From contig WARS01000037.1 of NCBI GenBank assembly GCA_008933995.1, positions 496,001 through 560,000 on the forward strand: 64,000 nucleotides of DNA, given 5' to 3'. Origin of the DNA: Datnioides undecimradiatus. Taxonomy: Eukaryota; Chordata; Actinopteri; Lobotiformes; Datnioididae. The position numbers and the translations under genes were made by a program. The notes beneath the pieces are model-generated. The model was not told the DNA's origin and made no database searches. It saw only the letters and a list, made by a program, of their open reading frames with translations. Shown here piece by piece: positions 20,463-31,215 of the stretch (position 1 is its first letter; each line of letters starts with the position of its first letter).

Positions 20463-20900
20463 ATAGATATATCAAATATATCATATGCATCATATCTCTC
20501 AGTGTAGCATCTCTCAGAGTAGTCATATTTGCAAGGCTTAATGACAGCATGTCAGCATCGTTGGCAGGGATGAAAGTACAACACAAAGTGCCAATTATCA
20601 CACAGACCCCCCCTTGAGAAGCTGTTAGTTGATCTAATACTTGCCTGTTTTGCAGTATAACCAACCTCAGGTCTGTTAACTCTTCTTTAACTGCAATAGC
20701 ATAGATGCTATTGTGGCATTCACAAATTGTAGGAGCCTGTAGTTAATAGTCTCAATCCACAATGTTGTTTTTCCAACTCCTAGCCATGGGAATAAGCACC
20801 GGATCACTTTTTCTTCTGTGGTCCAAAGTTTATCGTCTGGGTAAACATTAGAACTCCAGATGTTATGTGGAGCATTTATGTTTTTGCTGAATCTTTGAAG
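20463..20900 (-). pseudogene. env transmembrane subunit remnant
   Basis: On the minus strand a stretch reads LQNRQVLDQL and then a C-X6-C-C motif (20578-20604), the arrangement of the covalently linked transmembrane subunit in gamma-type retroviral envelopes. The upstream portion is in a different frame, showing a frameshift, and the frame runs straight into the truncated LTR. The surface subunit is absent or unrecognisable. Not functional. Confidence 0.72.
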
Positions 20901-21465
20901 TCATTTCATCAGCAAACACAACATAAGTGTGGTGTGACAATAGAACTGGAGCACATACACCTTGATCTTCTACCATGATAGCTTGTGAGGTGTTCAGCAT
21001 TGACATATCACTTAAGAGGGGTGAGAATGGGGCCGCTATGGTCTGGCAGTGATGGCAAGAAATTCATCCCACTTTAACAGGTTTTCCCAGCGCCTTCAAG
21101 CCTACGCCTGCATGATACCTGGGCAGTGTAACATCTGCAGGCAGGTGAACTGGCACAACAATGATCAATATTTTTAATAGCCAAATACAGATATTTACTT
21201 GTGCCCAATTTGTCTGTGATGTGACGTTTCCATCTTGCTCTGGTCACTTTCCTACAGTACCCCCACCCCTTTTGCTTACTGGCTAGAGGCTGTTGTTGGT
21301 TTCTTCACTGGATTTGAGACAAGTGCCCCTATTGGATCCAACCCCCTTTGTAGCCAGAGTGCACCACAAGTGTGTTTTCAGCAGAGGGAGAGCAATACTG
21401 CGTCTAGTATCAGTCTGCTGTTAGTTCTGTGTGTCTGCCAGTGAAGTAATGTCAAGATGTACTTT

Positions 21466-21609
21466 CTTACAGTGTAATAAATGAACCCAGGACGTCCTTT
21501 CTGCCATCTTCACTGTAGTAGGAGTCAAGAGGAGAACTTGGAATGGTCCTACCCACTTGGGTGAATACCAGTGCTTCTTCTTTATGGACTTCACCAATAT
21601 CCAGTCTCC
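21466..21609 (-). pseudogene. integrase C-terminal (GPY/F-type) fragment
   Basis: In one minus-strand frame the segment reads GDWILVKSIKKKHW followed by WVGPFQVLLLTPTTVK, the pattern of the C-terminal module of gammaretroviral integrases. This is not the longest open frame here. The catalytic core between this and the fragment at 21897 is not intact. Confidence 0.7.
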
Positions 21610-21896
21610 ATGTTGTTCCCTCTGGATCTGACCTTAGGCCCTGTGAAGGAGAGAGAGGCTTTGGGAGCATTACGTCGTTTTAGCAATTTAGCCACATAAT
21701 CTGCTAGTGTGGCTTTAGTTTCCTCTACATGGCGAGAAAATGGTTTTAATGAGGGAACCACATATGGTTTTCCCGAACACTATTTCAAATGGAGATAAAC
21801 CTAAATCTAAATTTCACACAAGTGGTAGACATTTTTTGTTTTCTTTTGTTTCCTCCACTGTCTTTTTAAGATGTGACTCTAGCCACAGTGATTGCA

Positions 21897-22181
21897 TCAG
21901 CCTTTGTGGTTGTAAAATGTCTGTTTATCCGTCCCTCCTTTCGAGATATGTGTCACACCATGGCTCAGCATAGCAGCATTTCTGTGTAAGGATTTAGGCA
22001 AAACATATTTACCATCCGGTCCAACCCAAATACCATCAGGAGAGTGAACACAGTCATGTCTGTGCCACAGCTGTTTCTCAGTGTGAGCTGCTTGTTTTTG
22101 TAGACCAGCAAGCATTTTCAGATCACAGACAGAGGATTCCATGGTGCCATCATGCTTCCATAAGGTCTTGCAGTGGCGCAA
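21897..22181 (-). pseudogene. integrase N-terminal region fragment of pol
   Basis: The minus-strand frame contains GPDGKYVLPKSLHR and LSHGVTHISKGG. The paired histidines match the start of the HHCC zinc-binding domain of retroviral integrase. The frame ends shortly after, at a stop. Confidence 0.68.
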
Positions 22182-22261
22182 CTAACTCTGCATAGTTGGG
22201 AATCCATGGTCTGCAAAAGTTAGCCATTCACAGAAATGACATTTGTTTCTTTGTTATTGGC

Positions 22262-22388
22262 TTAGGTACTTTGCATACAGCTTATTTTCTAGTCTGATCA
22301 AGTGGCCGTCATAAATCTCATAGCCCAAGTATTTCACCTGTGTTTGACAAAACTGCAGCTTAGATTAGCTTGCCTTGTGACCCTCAGC
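22262..22388 (-). pseudogene. reverse transcriptase fragment of pol
   Basis: The minus strand reads SKLQFCQTQVKYLGYEI, resembling the end of the retroviral RT palm/thumb region, with an in-frame TAA just upstream. The catalytic YxDD block was not found nearby, consistent with a large internal deletion. Confidence 0.6.
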
Positions 22389-22845
22389 AGTCAGTATCCA
22401 GTATCCACCTCACACTGTTCTGCACTTTCTGTGCGTATACCAGTTTAACTTTTATGAATAGGTCTTTGCTTGTTTTGAAAAGTATATTTTAGGTTTTTTT
22501 CTGTACCGGTTGCCAGAAACCTCAACACAGCGGGTTACAAAGTGTCCCACACTGTACCAATCCTGTTTGTGTGGTTTTGAGAGCGAGATGTGTGGTGCAG
22601 TGCCTTCTCTGTGTGGGTGTTATTTTCTCAGACTGCAGTGCACACCAACCATGCCAGTGTCATTCCACAAAATGTCTGATATCATTATTGAGGAATACTT
22701 GTTTTTCATAATTCGAGTCTGGACCTGGAGCATGGCGAAAAGACATTGTGCAATGCATCTCTTCTTTTGTTTGAATGTCTGCATTAGGATGAGGTACATT
22801 CTTGCATTACAGCGTCTCTGACACTCTGCTGGTGTAATAATAGGT

Positions 22846-23079
22846 CTAATAGTACTTAGGCACATTATCTCCTTCAAGGAGGTGAACTCCCTCCACACAT
22901 CTGACTTCTTCAAAGTCCTCAGAAGTAGGCATTATGCCAGTGCCTAAGGCTTTCATCACATCTCTCCCTAATAGGTTTGTTGGGCATGTCTTAGAAACAA
23001 TCACCTGTTGTTTTGTGGTTCTTAAAGTGATCAGTGATAGAAATAGGTTCCTTGAAACATTCCACTTTTCTGCTACCAC
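22846..23079 (-). pseudogene. protease C-terminal fragment of pol
   Basis: The minus-strand frame includes CPTNLLGRDVMKALG, matching the conserved LLGRD helix near the end of retroviral aspartic proteases. The active-site D[ST]G segment was not seen in the same frame. Confidence 0.62.
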
Positions 23080-23476
23080 GAGCTGATAATATTGTTATTG
23101 AGCCATGCATGCGTCACACAAATCAATTTCTCGTTGCACATCATCATCGGAGTGTGTTTCCCTTTTATGTGCCTGCTCTGCGTGTGTAGTGTATGTCTGA
23201 TTCTTTTAGTGTGTTTCCACATCACCTGATCTGCTGGGTCCACGGTCAGTCATGAATGGGGTCCTGAACGCCACTAATATCACCATGGTGTGGTTTGGGA
23301 CAGTCACAAGCCCAGTGGTCTTTTCCATCCCTCTGGGAGTAGATGGCATGCTCGTCAAGAATGTAAACTGGTTTTGGATCAGACTTTTGTTTTTTTCCCT
23401 CACCTGGTGCTCTGCATGAACAGCATAATCCTTGACAAGAGTCAGTGCACAGGTTGTGTAGTTGATGAGGTGCTTC

Positions 23477-23941
23477 TTAACAACCAGCTATGTAGGCATT
23501 TTCCAGCTTATGTCCTGGCCTTAGCTGTCCAACGCCTGGGCTCGGGGGTTCGGGTGATGGTCGGTGGTCCCCTCCCCTGGTACTCTCTGGTGGTGGAGCT
23601 GTCGGTCTGTGCATCTGGGTGTTGTAAGGTGGCGGATTCAGTCCAGCTGCTGACCGTGGAGTTGGGCGCCGCTTTGGTATCACTATCTCGTCATCTGAAT
23701 CTGTTGAGAGAAGGGAACACTCAGCAGTATCTGAATTTTCTCATTTTCCCCTACAATCCTTCTCTGTTTTCTTCTTTAACTCACACACCTGTACTGACAA
23801 ATATCCCTCCTTTGGATAGCCGTATCTCTTTCTCCACTTCTCTAAGTATTTAACTGTATTTGGACTGTATTTTTGTTGCATGTATTTGGTATCTCCTTTT
23901 AACTCTGGTGCCTTATCCCTTTTACAACAACAGTTCCCCAT
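23477..23941 (-). pseudogene. gag remnant: matrix start and PPPY late domain, one in-frame stop
   Basis: ATG at 23941 starts MGNCCC, a myristoylation-type N terminus typical of retroviral Gag. The frame meets TGA at 23741-23743, and the same frame is open again down to 23477, where a PPPY late-domain motif (23624-23635) sits in a proline-rich stretch. The capsid region that should follow is missing or unrecognised. A degenerate zinc-knuckle-like segment may remain near 23,310-23,350. Not functional as it stands. Confidence 0.75.
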
Positions 23942-24060
23942 ATTTGTTTAATCATACTTACACTTAAATATATCTTCTCTATTAATTTATGCTCATACTT
24001 ATATTTAATTTTTTAATTAAAAAAAGGAATTATTTTTCTCACACACACTCACAATTTTGT

Positions 24061-24116
24061 CCCTCAGCGGACCGTGTTGCCCCTCAGCGAACCTGAACCA
24101 GTGTCCCTCAGCGGAC
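24061..24116. repeat. three copies of a 12-bp unit in the retroviral leader
   Basis: CCCTCAGCGRAC occurs at 24061-24072, 24081-24092 and 24105-24116 (plus-strand reading), at spacings of 20 and 24 bp. The leader lies between the primer-binding site and gag, where packaging structures usually sit. Confidence 0.8.
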
Positions 24117-24350
24117 TGTATACACAAACTAAAATAAGGAGAGTGCTGACTGCACTTAGATGTCGCCTCAAAAGGTCTTTTGTAGATCCCTGTCGCCCCC
24201 CAAGCCCTCTGCGTCAGGGAGTATCTGTCCTTTCAAACGTCCAAACCGGAGTGTCTTCTCCAGGGCTGTGGTCTTTTCATTCAGGAGTCTCGGACTCCAC
24301 TGTACGGTTTCATCCCTCAAGCCTGGAAGGGAGGACGGAAGAATATTGGG

Positions 24351-24368
24351 ATCCCGGAGGCGCCCCCA
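24351..24368 (-). other. retroviral primer-binding site, proline tRNA type
   Basis: The minus strand reads TGGGGGCGCCTCCGGGAT, 16 of 18 bases identical to the tRNA-Pro primer-binding site of gammaretroviruses as I recall it. It begins 5 nt downstream of the 5' LTR end at 24374. Confidence 0.8.
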
Positions 24369-24373
24369 AGTTA

Positions 24374-24821
24374 TGTTGGATACATTTTTAGAACTACCTA
24401 CCAAAAAGACAGTCAAGTGCAATCAGAAGTCTCCTTTATTCATACGAATCGATTCAGTTTCAGTCTCTCCACCAGGCTGGATGGAAAGAAGAACAATGAG
24501 CATTTCTGAACAAACATATTTATACTTTGAAGGTCATGTGAGGACACACAGTTAAAGGTTTTGTATCTTATCTTTTGTGAGAAACTTTGTTTTTTGCAGG
24601 GACAAGTTGTTCTTCTAAACTATGTAAACACAATTAAAACCCCAAGTCCTTGAGCTATATCAGCTGTTGTTACCATCCACCTGCTAGTGCAGCAGGTTTC
24701 CCACAGTCAATTATTGTTTCATACTAAGCTATGGTCACTTAAGTATACAAGTAACTAGGATTACACAAAGAATTACATAGAGGTTAATTAATTAATACAG
24801 CAACTTCATATTTTTCTATCA
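24374..24821 (-). repeat. 5' LTR, about 448 bp
   Basis: On the minus strand it begins TGATAG (24821) and ends AACA (24374). It carries a TATA-like TATAAATA (24517-24524) and AATAAA (24435-24440) in the usual order. The upper end is inferred from a TG...CA border and a possible target-site duplication, because the 3' LTR is truncated. Confidence 0.68.
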
Positions 24822-24826
24822 CCTAC

Positions 24827-27639
24827 AGTATGTGGGAATGCAGTTGATCACATTTCTCATCCAGCACCTCCCCTCTCTCCCAGGTAATCTGTCTGCTGAC
24901 CCCCGAACCTCCCTGTGCTAAAAGTCCGTCTGGCCACAGCAGACCAACAGGCAGACAGACAGGTGAGTACATGAGCGGCATTATAGCACTGATAATCAAC
25001 AATCATGGATTGTACTATTTGCATTAAAAATATAAATATACTATTTTAAAGTGGGAAAACATTACATCATACATTTCTAAATAAGTTGCATAAAAAAGGT
25101 AAAGGCATTATGCTTTTTGCGACTGATCATAGATAATGTGCTCAAACGAGACTTGTATGCAAATCAAGTCCAACGGCAGCTGAAAGGTACATCCACCTGC
25201 TAAGATAACACTGTCATTTAATTCATGATTAATTTAATGAATGTAATGGCTGTTTAGACAGTTAAGACTTTTATTCCAAAGTGATGCCTAAATCATAAAA
25301 CGCAGAGGATATTTATAAAAGTCATGACCGTTTTCCACTGTGGTCCTCCCACCTAATTACAGCTTACATTTTGTCACTGGGAATCTCATACTTCATCCTT
25401 TCCGCTGCCCCAACTGGGCAGTGCCAATCTGTACAGTGGCATAGCCATGCCACGCCAACACAACATCCCCTGATGGGAGAACAGGTGTTGGACAGGGTCC
25501 AGTGGAGCAGAGCGGAGCGGGCTGCCATGATATATCAGATGAACCGGCCAGCACTGACTCCTCTGGCCCGAGGGAGGGGGACCCAGCCATTTATTAAGTG
25601 TGTGCTAGCGTGTGTGTGTGTGTCTGTGTGTGTGCAGAGGTGCTGTAAGGGCAGCAGCATTACAACAATGAGCCCCAACAAAACTGATTGGGAACCAAAG
25701 ACTCAACAGGGAGGTGGGCTAATCTGGGAAATCCCTGAACAAAAACTATATTTTTTTTGCCTTGAGCAATTCAGAGTGTTACAACCCACTCAGGACATAC
25801 TGTTTTCACATTATGTGCCATGATATAAGACATAGACATGTCAAATTAAAGGACTGTACACTTTTTGCCTAGGCCTTTTTATTTTCTAAATAAATAAATC
25901 AGTAACTTTACTTTAACTTCATCAGATGCTTTTGCTTTTGCTGTAGATCTTTTTTTAATTTAATTTTATTTTATTTTTTACTTTCCTTACATATACGGAC
26001 TTTTTTCTGAATTTTGGGGGGGCTTAAAACAGGTCCTCATGACTTGTTTCTGTTTCCTGACTCAGACTTTAAGAAACTGCTTTATTGGGTTTTTGAGATC
26101 AGTTTCTCAACTCCCTTTACTGCTAATTTTACAGCCACAATGACACTGGGTATGATGATTTGCTTCGGTCGCTGTGGAGCCATATTGGCCAAGGCTAGGC
26201 TTGTAGTTCCTGTTAATGGGTCGAATATAATATTTTATGTCCCGTTGCTATAGCCACACTGCTTAACTTGTGATGTAAAAATAGTCAGGCCCATTCATTT
26301 TAGTATAAATTCTTCACTTCGCTTCAAGACACAGACTGAGCTGTATGTAAAACATGTCTATTTGAATGTGCCCCGGCAGAGGGAAAAGGTATTGCTACTT
26401 TACACATAATGACGGCCCAGGTCGTTTGGCTGAGAATAATGGTGGTTTCGCTGTAAAGCATATCACTCTCATTAGGTTTTTACACACTGGTCGTGCCTTA
26501 CTGGAGATGCACTTGTCTGGACACACACACACATGCATTTACACACAGAGCGCACTCACGCACACAAACACACACACACATATCCATCTCCAAAGTCATT
26601 AAATCCCTTTGAAAAGAGGCCTCATTTGAGAGAAGCAATAAAATTTTTAATCATTTTATTACCAAAAGAGTATTTAACAAGTGGGTAATGAAACGCCAAA
26701 GGCAGGTTAGCTGAGTTTAACCTTCATAGAGGAAGCCATGTATCACATGCTGCCCCGAGGCATGGTGGGACAGAAATGTCATCCTCCATTATCCACCATA
26801 CCTGAAGTGTGGTGTTGCGCGGCTGGCAGGCAGGCGTCTCGCTCTGCAAGGCGAGGCTGACGGGAAATTAGGGGGAATTCAATTAATGGACGTTTTTTAC
26901 GCACCAGGGAGAGGGCACAGCTGCACACACACCTTAAAGCCTGGTGCACACACGTTGTTACAAATGTAACACACTTGTGAATGCACACACCAGCGTACCT
27001 CAAAGCGTATCCTACACAACTCCCACTGTGAGGGGCTACTGACGGGACAGGGGAGCAGCAGGAACACATGTTCTTTCCCAGGTTTACAACCGCTCTGTCT
27101 GTTTCTGCAGCTCCCCTCACTTATTCTCTCGTTTGATTCCTCTACAACTTAACTTTCTGTCTTCTCCACTTTGCCAATAGAGAGTTGGCTCTGTTGAATC
27201 CCCTTCTCTCTCTCTTTCTCTCTCTCCCTGAGGTGATAGTATACCGGGGTCGCTCCACTGCTTTCCCTCACCAGGTCAATTAAGGAGAAAATGAGGCAGA
27301 GGGGGACACTCTCAGTCTGTCACCATAAAAGAACCATACCTACCTACCTACCTGCCAATTGCTCATATAATATACCGTTAAACTGCCCTGCAGTGTGAGT
27401 GCAAGTCTGACTGAGTGTGCATGTGAGAGCAGGAAGAGAGGGCTGGTAGAATAGGTGTGTGCCTTTTACAGGATGAAAAAAATAGGTATTTCCAGAAAAG
27501 CAATCGCCAAGTCCTTAAGGGAGGGGAAATACACCAGCCGCCCCTGGAAGCACCAAATACAGGCCCATACATTATAACTTTCAATTTCTTTGACACACAG
27601 GAATAATTTATGGCTGATAACAAAAATACTCTATTTTCA
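24827..27639. other. intergenic, no gene supported
   Basis: Contains an exon-like segment on the plus strand (24884-24962), an octamer site (25157-25164), short GT/CA runs (about 25,609-25,635 and 26,521-26,580) and a low-repeat patch near 26,765-26,900. No open frame has recognisable similarity. Confidence 0.65.
26765..26900. other. candidate conserved non-coding element
   Basis: Low-repeat, moderately CpG-bearing patch with GGAAATTAGGGGGAATTCAA, TTAATGG and a TTTTTTACGCAC segment, standing out from the surrounding CA-rich DNA. Judged on composition only; conservation cannot be tested here. Confidence 0.22.
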
Positions 27640-27860
27640 ATAACAAGCTTCTGGGGTACTTAGAGGGACTGGCCCCCAAAGTTAATTGAAAAGTGTCCTG
27701 GCTCTCATTTGCATAAGAAACACATTTAAAGGTGAAAAATTATAAATAAATATGCGGCCACCTGTGAAATATGGCTTTTGGCCTGCTGGTCATTTATAAC
27801 TTTGCCTTTAATTACGTGACAGGCTGGGGTTCCGCAGCTGTAATGAGAGGCTGGAGTGAT
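27640..27860. other. candidate conserved non-coding element with octamer and homeodomain sites
   Basis: Holds GTTAATTGA, a perfect octamer ATTTGCAT (27707-27714), CCTTTAATTACGTGACAGG and GCAGCTGTAATG in 220 bp free of simple repeats. The density of TAATT and POU-type sites is typical of developmental enhancers. No homology search was possible. Confidence 0.3.
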
Positions 27861-30167
27861 GGAGAGGAGTGTGTGAGAGACAGAGGGCTATAGGTCATTT
27901 AGTGTGTGAACAGACAAACACGCATGCAGACACAGACACGGACATCAGCACACGCAGAAATGTACAGACACATGTAAGTGGTTAGGTGGTCACACAAGAA
28001 TAAACTCCACACAGAAACACACATGATCCCATTTTGTATAAGTTAAAAGATTGTTTATGAATTTGATTTTGATGATTTATACTCTGAAACGTTAAAGAAC
28101 ATATAAACTTTAGCAGCATGTTGAGGTTTGGGTTAAATTGCATCCCAGGTAGTTCACCTGGTTAATTGTGGATAATTTGGGTTTCATATCGGACAAAACT
28201 TAATTTTTGAATCTTTACTTTTTCCCCACTGACTTCAGCCATTTCTTCCCACTTTTTTCTTGCTCAAACTTATAAATTCACAATGTAAATGTGAGCAAAA
28301 GGTTAAAAAGCAGACCACAGAGGACAGAAACACACAGAGAAAACCCCTCAGTACGCCAAATATCCCAGTACCAAACCCAGAGAGAGAGCAATCCTTCTTT
28401 AGTATTGATTTATGATATATTGCATTTTATTTCCAATCAGTTTTCCCAATTCTAAAACTAAATAAAGGTTTCTTGGACTGGTATTTTATCTTGGGATGCA
28501 CTAGTTTGAAGAAAACTTCTCAGTACAACTCTTTTGAATGTGCTTTGTAGGCACCAGCCAGGGACAATGAATGACAGGCACATTGACGATTAAAGCGTCA
28601 TACAGACAGGCTGTAACAAAAGTCAGGCAGAGAGAGAGAGGGAGACAGGTGGGCAATACAGAACATCAGACAGATAGTTAGACAAAAGACTGGGATGTGG
28701 ATATGCGGCTTGTGGCACTTCTGCCTCTGTCTCCTCCTCCCTCCCTCCCTCCTTTTCTTTTATGCATAAAGAAAACAGCTTGCATTGCCCTGCAGGTACT
28801 ACCAGAGCGCTGTGCCGCCACGCACCGCTTTCACTTTCACCTTCACACCTTCTCTGCGGTCACTTCCCGGTAGAGCTTGCGTCGCAGCAGCGGCACTTCC
28901 TGGGGTGTTCTCTCTCTCTCCTCATCTCCTTTTTTTTCTTTAACCCTCTTTCTCCATCTCTGAATAGCAGTAGGGAGGGAAGGAGGGAGGCACAAGCATG
29001 CCCCAGCCTGGCTCACTAAGTCCTATTATAAGTAGAAGAAGGCGATATTTCACCATTTCACCCCCCAGAAATATTACAAGATAGACAAGCAAGCGGGGGC
29101 TAATCCCTGGGATGAAATTAGCAGCGGAGGGGTTAGCGGCAGGATGGAGGGATGATAGAAAGGGGGGTTGGGGTGGGTAGCTGAGCCCAGCTAGAGGCAA
29201 CTCGTCCACAGGGATAATTACAAGATGCTCCCGGGATCTGTCTGTCTGTCTGTCGGCTGTGCTGGGCTGGCCTTCATTTTTGATGGCTCTATTTTCAACA
29301 AGGGGGACTAGTTCTCTCCCTTGCTGTGTGTGTGTGTGTTAGTGTGTATGTGTGGGTGTGTGTTGCCCTTTCTTTCGATGTCTCCTGTGCTTTAGATACA
29401 TAGTAAAAGCTATTAAAATTGAAATTGTTCTAGGGGCAGTGAGTGAACGGGGGAGAGAGGCGACACACTCAACCCCCATGACAGACTGTATAATAATGGG
29501 TGGACTATGTGTGTGTGTGTGTGTGGGAAGTGAGCCCATGACCCACCTGGCAGGCCTAGCATGAGTATTTCTTCTTATGTCTAGCTGCATTTGTACTGTC
29601 TTTGTAGGAATATGCCTTGTATAGAAATATTAAAACCTGGATTTTTGTTTCCGAAATACCTCATAACTTTCATTACATCTACAGACTTTGACTTCTTCTG
29701 ACTTGAAGTCAATCAGTTGCACAGTAAAACAGCAATAAATGAATAGATTACTTTGTAATAAATTAAACAAATAGTAACAGAGCCGAATAAAACAGGAACT
29801 TACTGGGAAAAGGAAAGAAAAAAGCATCAATTTGCATAATTAGAGGTAAAACTAGCAACTGGGAGCTTGGGATAAAATTTTTCATTCACTCATGTACCTG
29901 TCTAACTTAAGAGCAGCTGTGCATCGCTTTACCCTTGTCCCCCCTGTAAACACTGAATTATTTTAAAATAAATAACATCAAGAGTTACCGTAGAAACCGT
30001 GAAGGCTCAGAGTTTTATTTTAATTTCCCTACATTACAGGTATAAGTGAGTAAGTCTCCCTCCCTCTCCCTCTCTCTGGTCAGTGGTGGGAGGTGAGTAT
30101 GGCAGCAGAAAGCTTTGACCAGCACACTGACCCCTCTCCAGGGAAACAATGACTTTGAGAAGGCTGG

Positions 30168-30168
<1 letters not shown>
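27861..30168. other. intergenic, no gene supported
   Basis: Contains CTCC repeats (about 28,732-28,755), TCTG repeats (29,236-29,254), short GT runs (about 29,324-29,340 and 29,508-29,524) and an octamer followed by TAATTAG (29,830-29,842). A GC-richer patch runs from 28,800 to 29,200. Open frames here lack similarity or splice context. Confidence 0.65.

Positions 30169-30216
<48 letters not shown>
30169..30216. repeat. (CA)n microsatellite, about 24 units
   Basis: Uninterrupted CA repeat in intergenic DNA. Confidence 0.97.
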
Positions 30217-30218
<2 letters not shown>

Positions 30219-31052
30219 AATGAAGAATGGAATGGGCAAACTCATTCATCACTTTAACAAATATAACAGGCTATTGTAGGAGCTCGCAAAATAGAAGACA
30301 AAAGCTAAAGCAGTTGCACTTAGGCCAATGGCTGCATTCACTCAGCCATGTACAAAACATGTGCCCTCCGTTTGCAACACACACATACACACAAAATGTA
30401 TATCCACCACAGTGCGACGCCTTCCACGAATTTACAGTGACACAAACTTTAATCAGAAAGTGCTTTGTAATAATTATGAGTATGTTCAGAGAAAACACTG
30501 TAAATGCATCATTTTCAAATAGATCTGATTTCCCCTTGTGACAATTATACCAGTGAAGAGAATGATAAAAAAAAAGCAGTTAAATAACTTTAAATCCTAA
30601 AGCCATAAGTTTTTGTCCCCCAGGCTGATAAAGTCCTGAAGAGAAATGTTAATGGAAACATATCAGAGTTAGAGATTCATATCATAATTTTGCTGGAAAA
30701 CGCACATAAGTTTTATTCTCCTAGCAGCGTTACTTCCAGCTTTCTTATCAGGGACTCATTCATATAATTCTTTGGAGAAAATGTTTTTTTGACTCATTAA
30801 ATTGTCTTTATTTATTAAGTGGGCCCATGTGTTGACACTAGTCAGACATCACTGACATCACCCAGTTTGCGCAGTACCTGCCTTTACACGTGTCGCTGAG
30901 TCTAGACGTGTTTTTGTCTTTTGAAAGCAGCAAATGGGAGTAAGATGTTTGAGTTGCAGCTGAGGTGATCCCTGTAGGACCTGTAGATGGCGCTCTATAC
31001 CAGGAAATGATGCTGAACTTTGATGGAATGCGGACCGGAGCGCAGAGCGAGC

Positions 31053-31053
<1 letters not shown>
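30217..31053. other. intergenic, no gene supported
   Basis: AT-rich with no repeats of note. Open frames on both strands are short and overlap one another without similarity. Confidence 0.6.
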
Positions 31054-31113
<60 letters not shown>

Positions 31114-31121
31114 CGCGAGAG
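31054..31121. repeat. (GT)n followed by (GA)n compound microsatellite
   Basis: About 20 GT units run directly into about 10 GA units, with a GCGC break near 31,113. More GA-rich sequence continues to about 31,215. Confidence 0.95.
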
Positions 31122-31215
31122 AGAAATAGAAAAATAGAGCAAGAAAGATGGAAAGTGTGTGTATGTTAGAGAGACGGAGAGAGAAAGTGGGAGAGAGCGA
31201 GCAAGAGAGAGAGAG

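Larger units (their letters stand above)
20310..24821 (-). mobile_element. degenerate endogenous retrovirus, gammaretrovirus-like, minus orientation
   Basis: Two LTR copies in the same orientation flank an internal region with, in order on the minus strand, a proline-tRNA-type primer-binding site, gag, protease, reverse transcriptase, integrase and env fragments. Total length is 4.5 kb, about half that of an intact provirus of this class; most of the RT/RNase H, capsid and env surface regions are missing. Every reading frame is broken by stops or frameshifts. Possible target-site duplications are CCTAT (20305-20309) and CCTAC (24822-24826), matching at 4 of 5 bases. It lies in sense orientation about 1.2 kb upstream of the candidate greb1 start. 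Confidence 0.88.

Noticed and set aside
20371-20664. Reading the env remnant as an intact host-domesticated envelope gene
   Set aside because: The frame is short, shifts upstream and runs into the truncated LTR; the surface subunit is missing.
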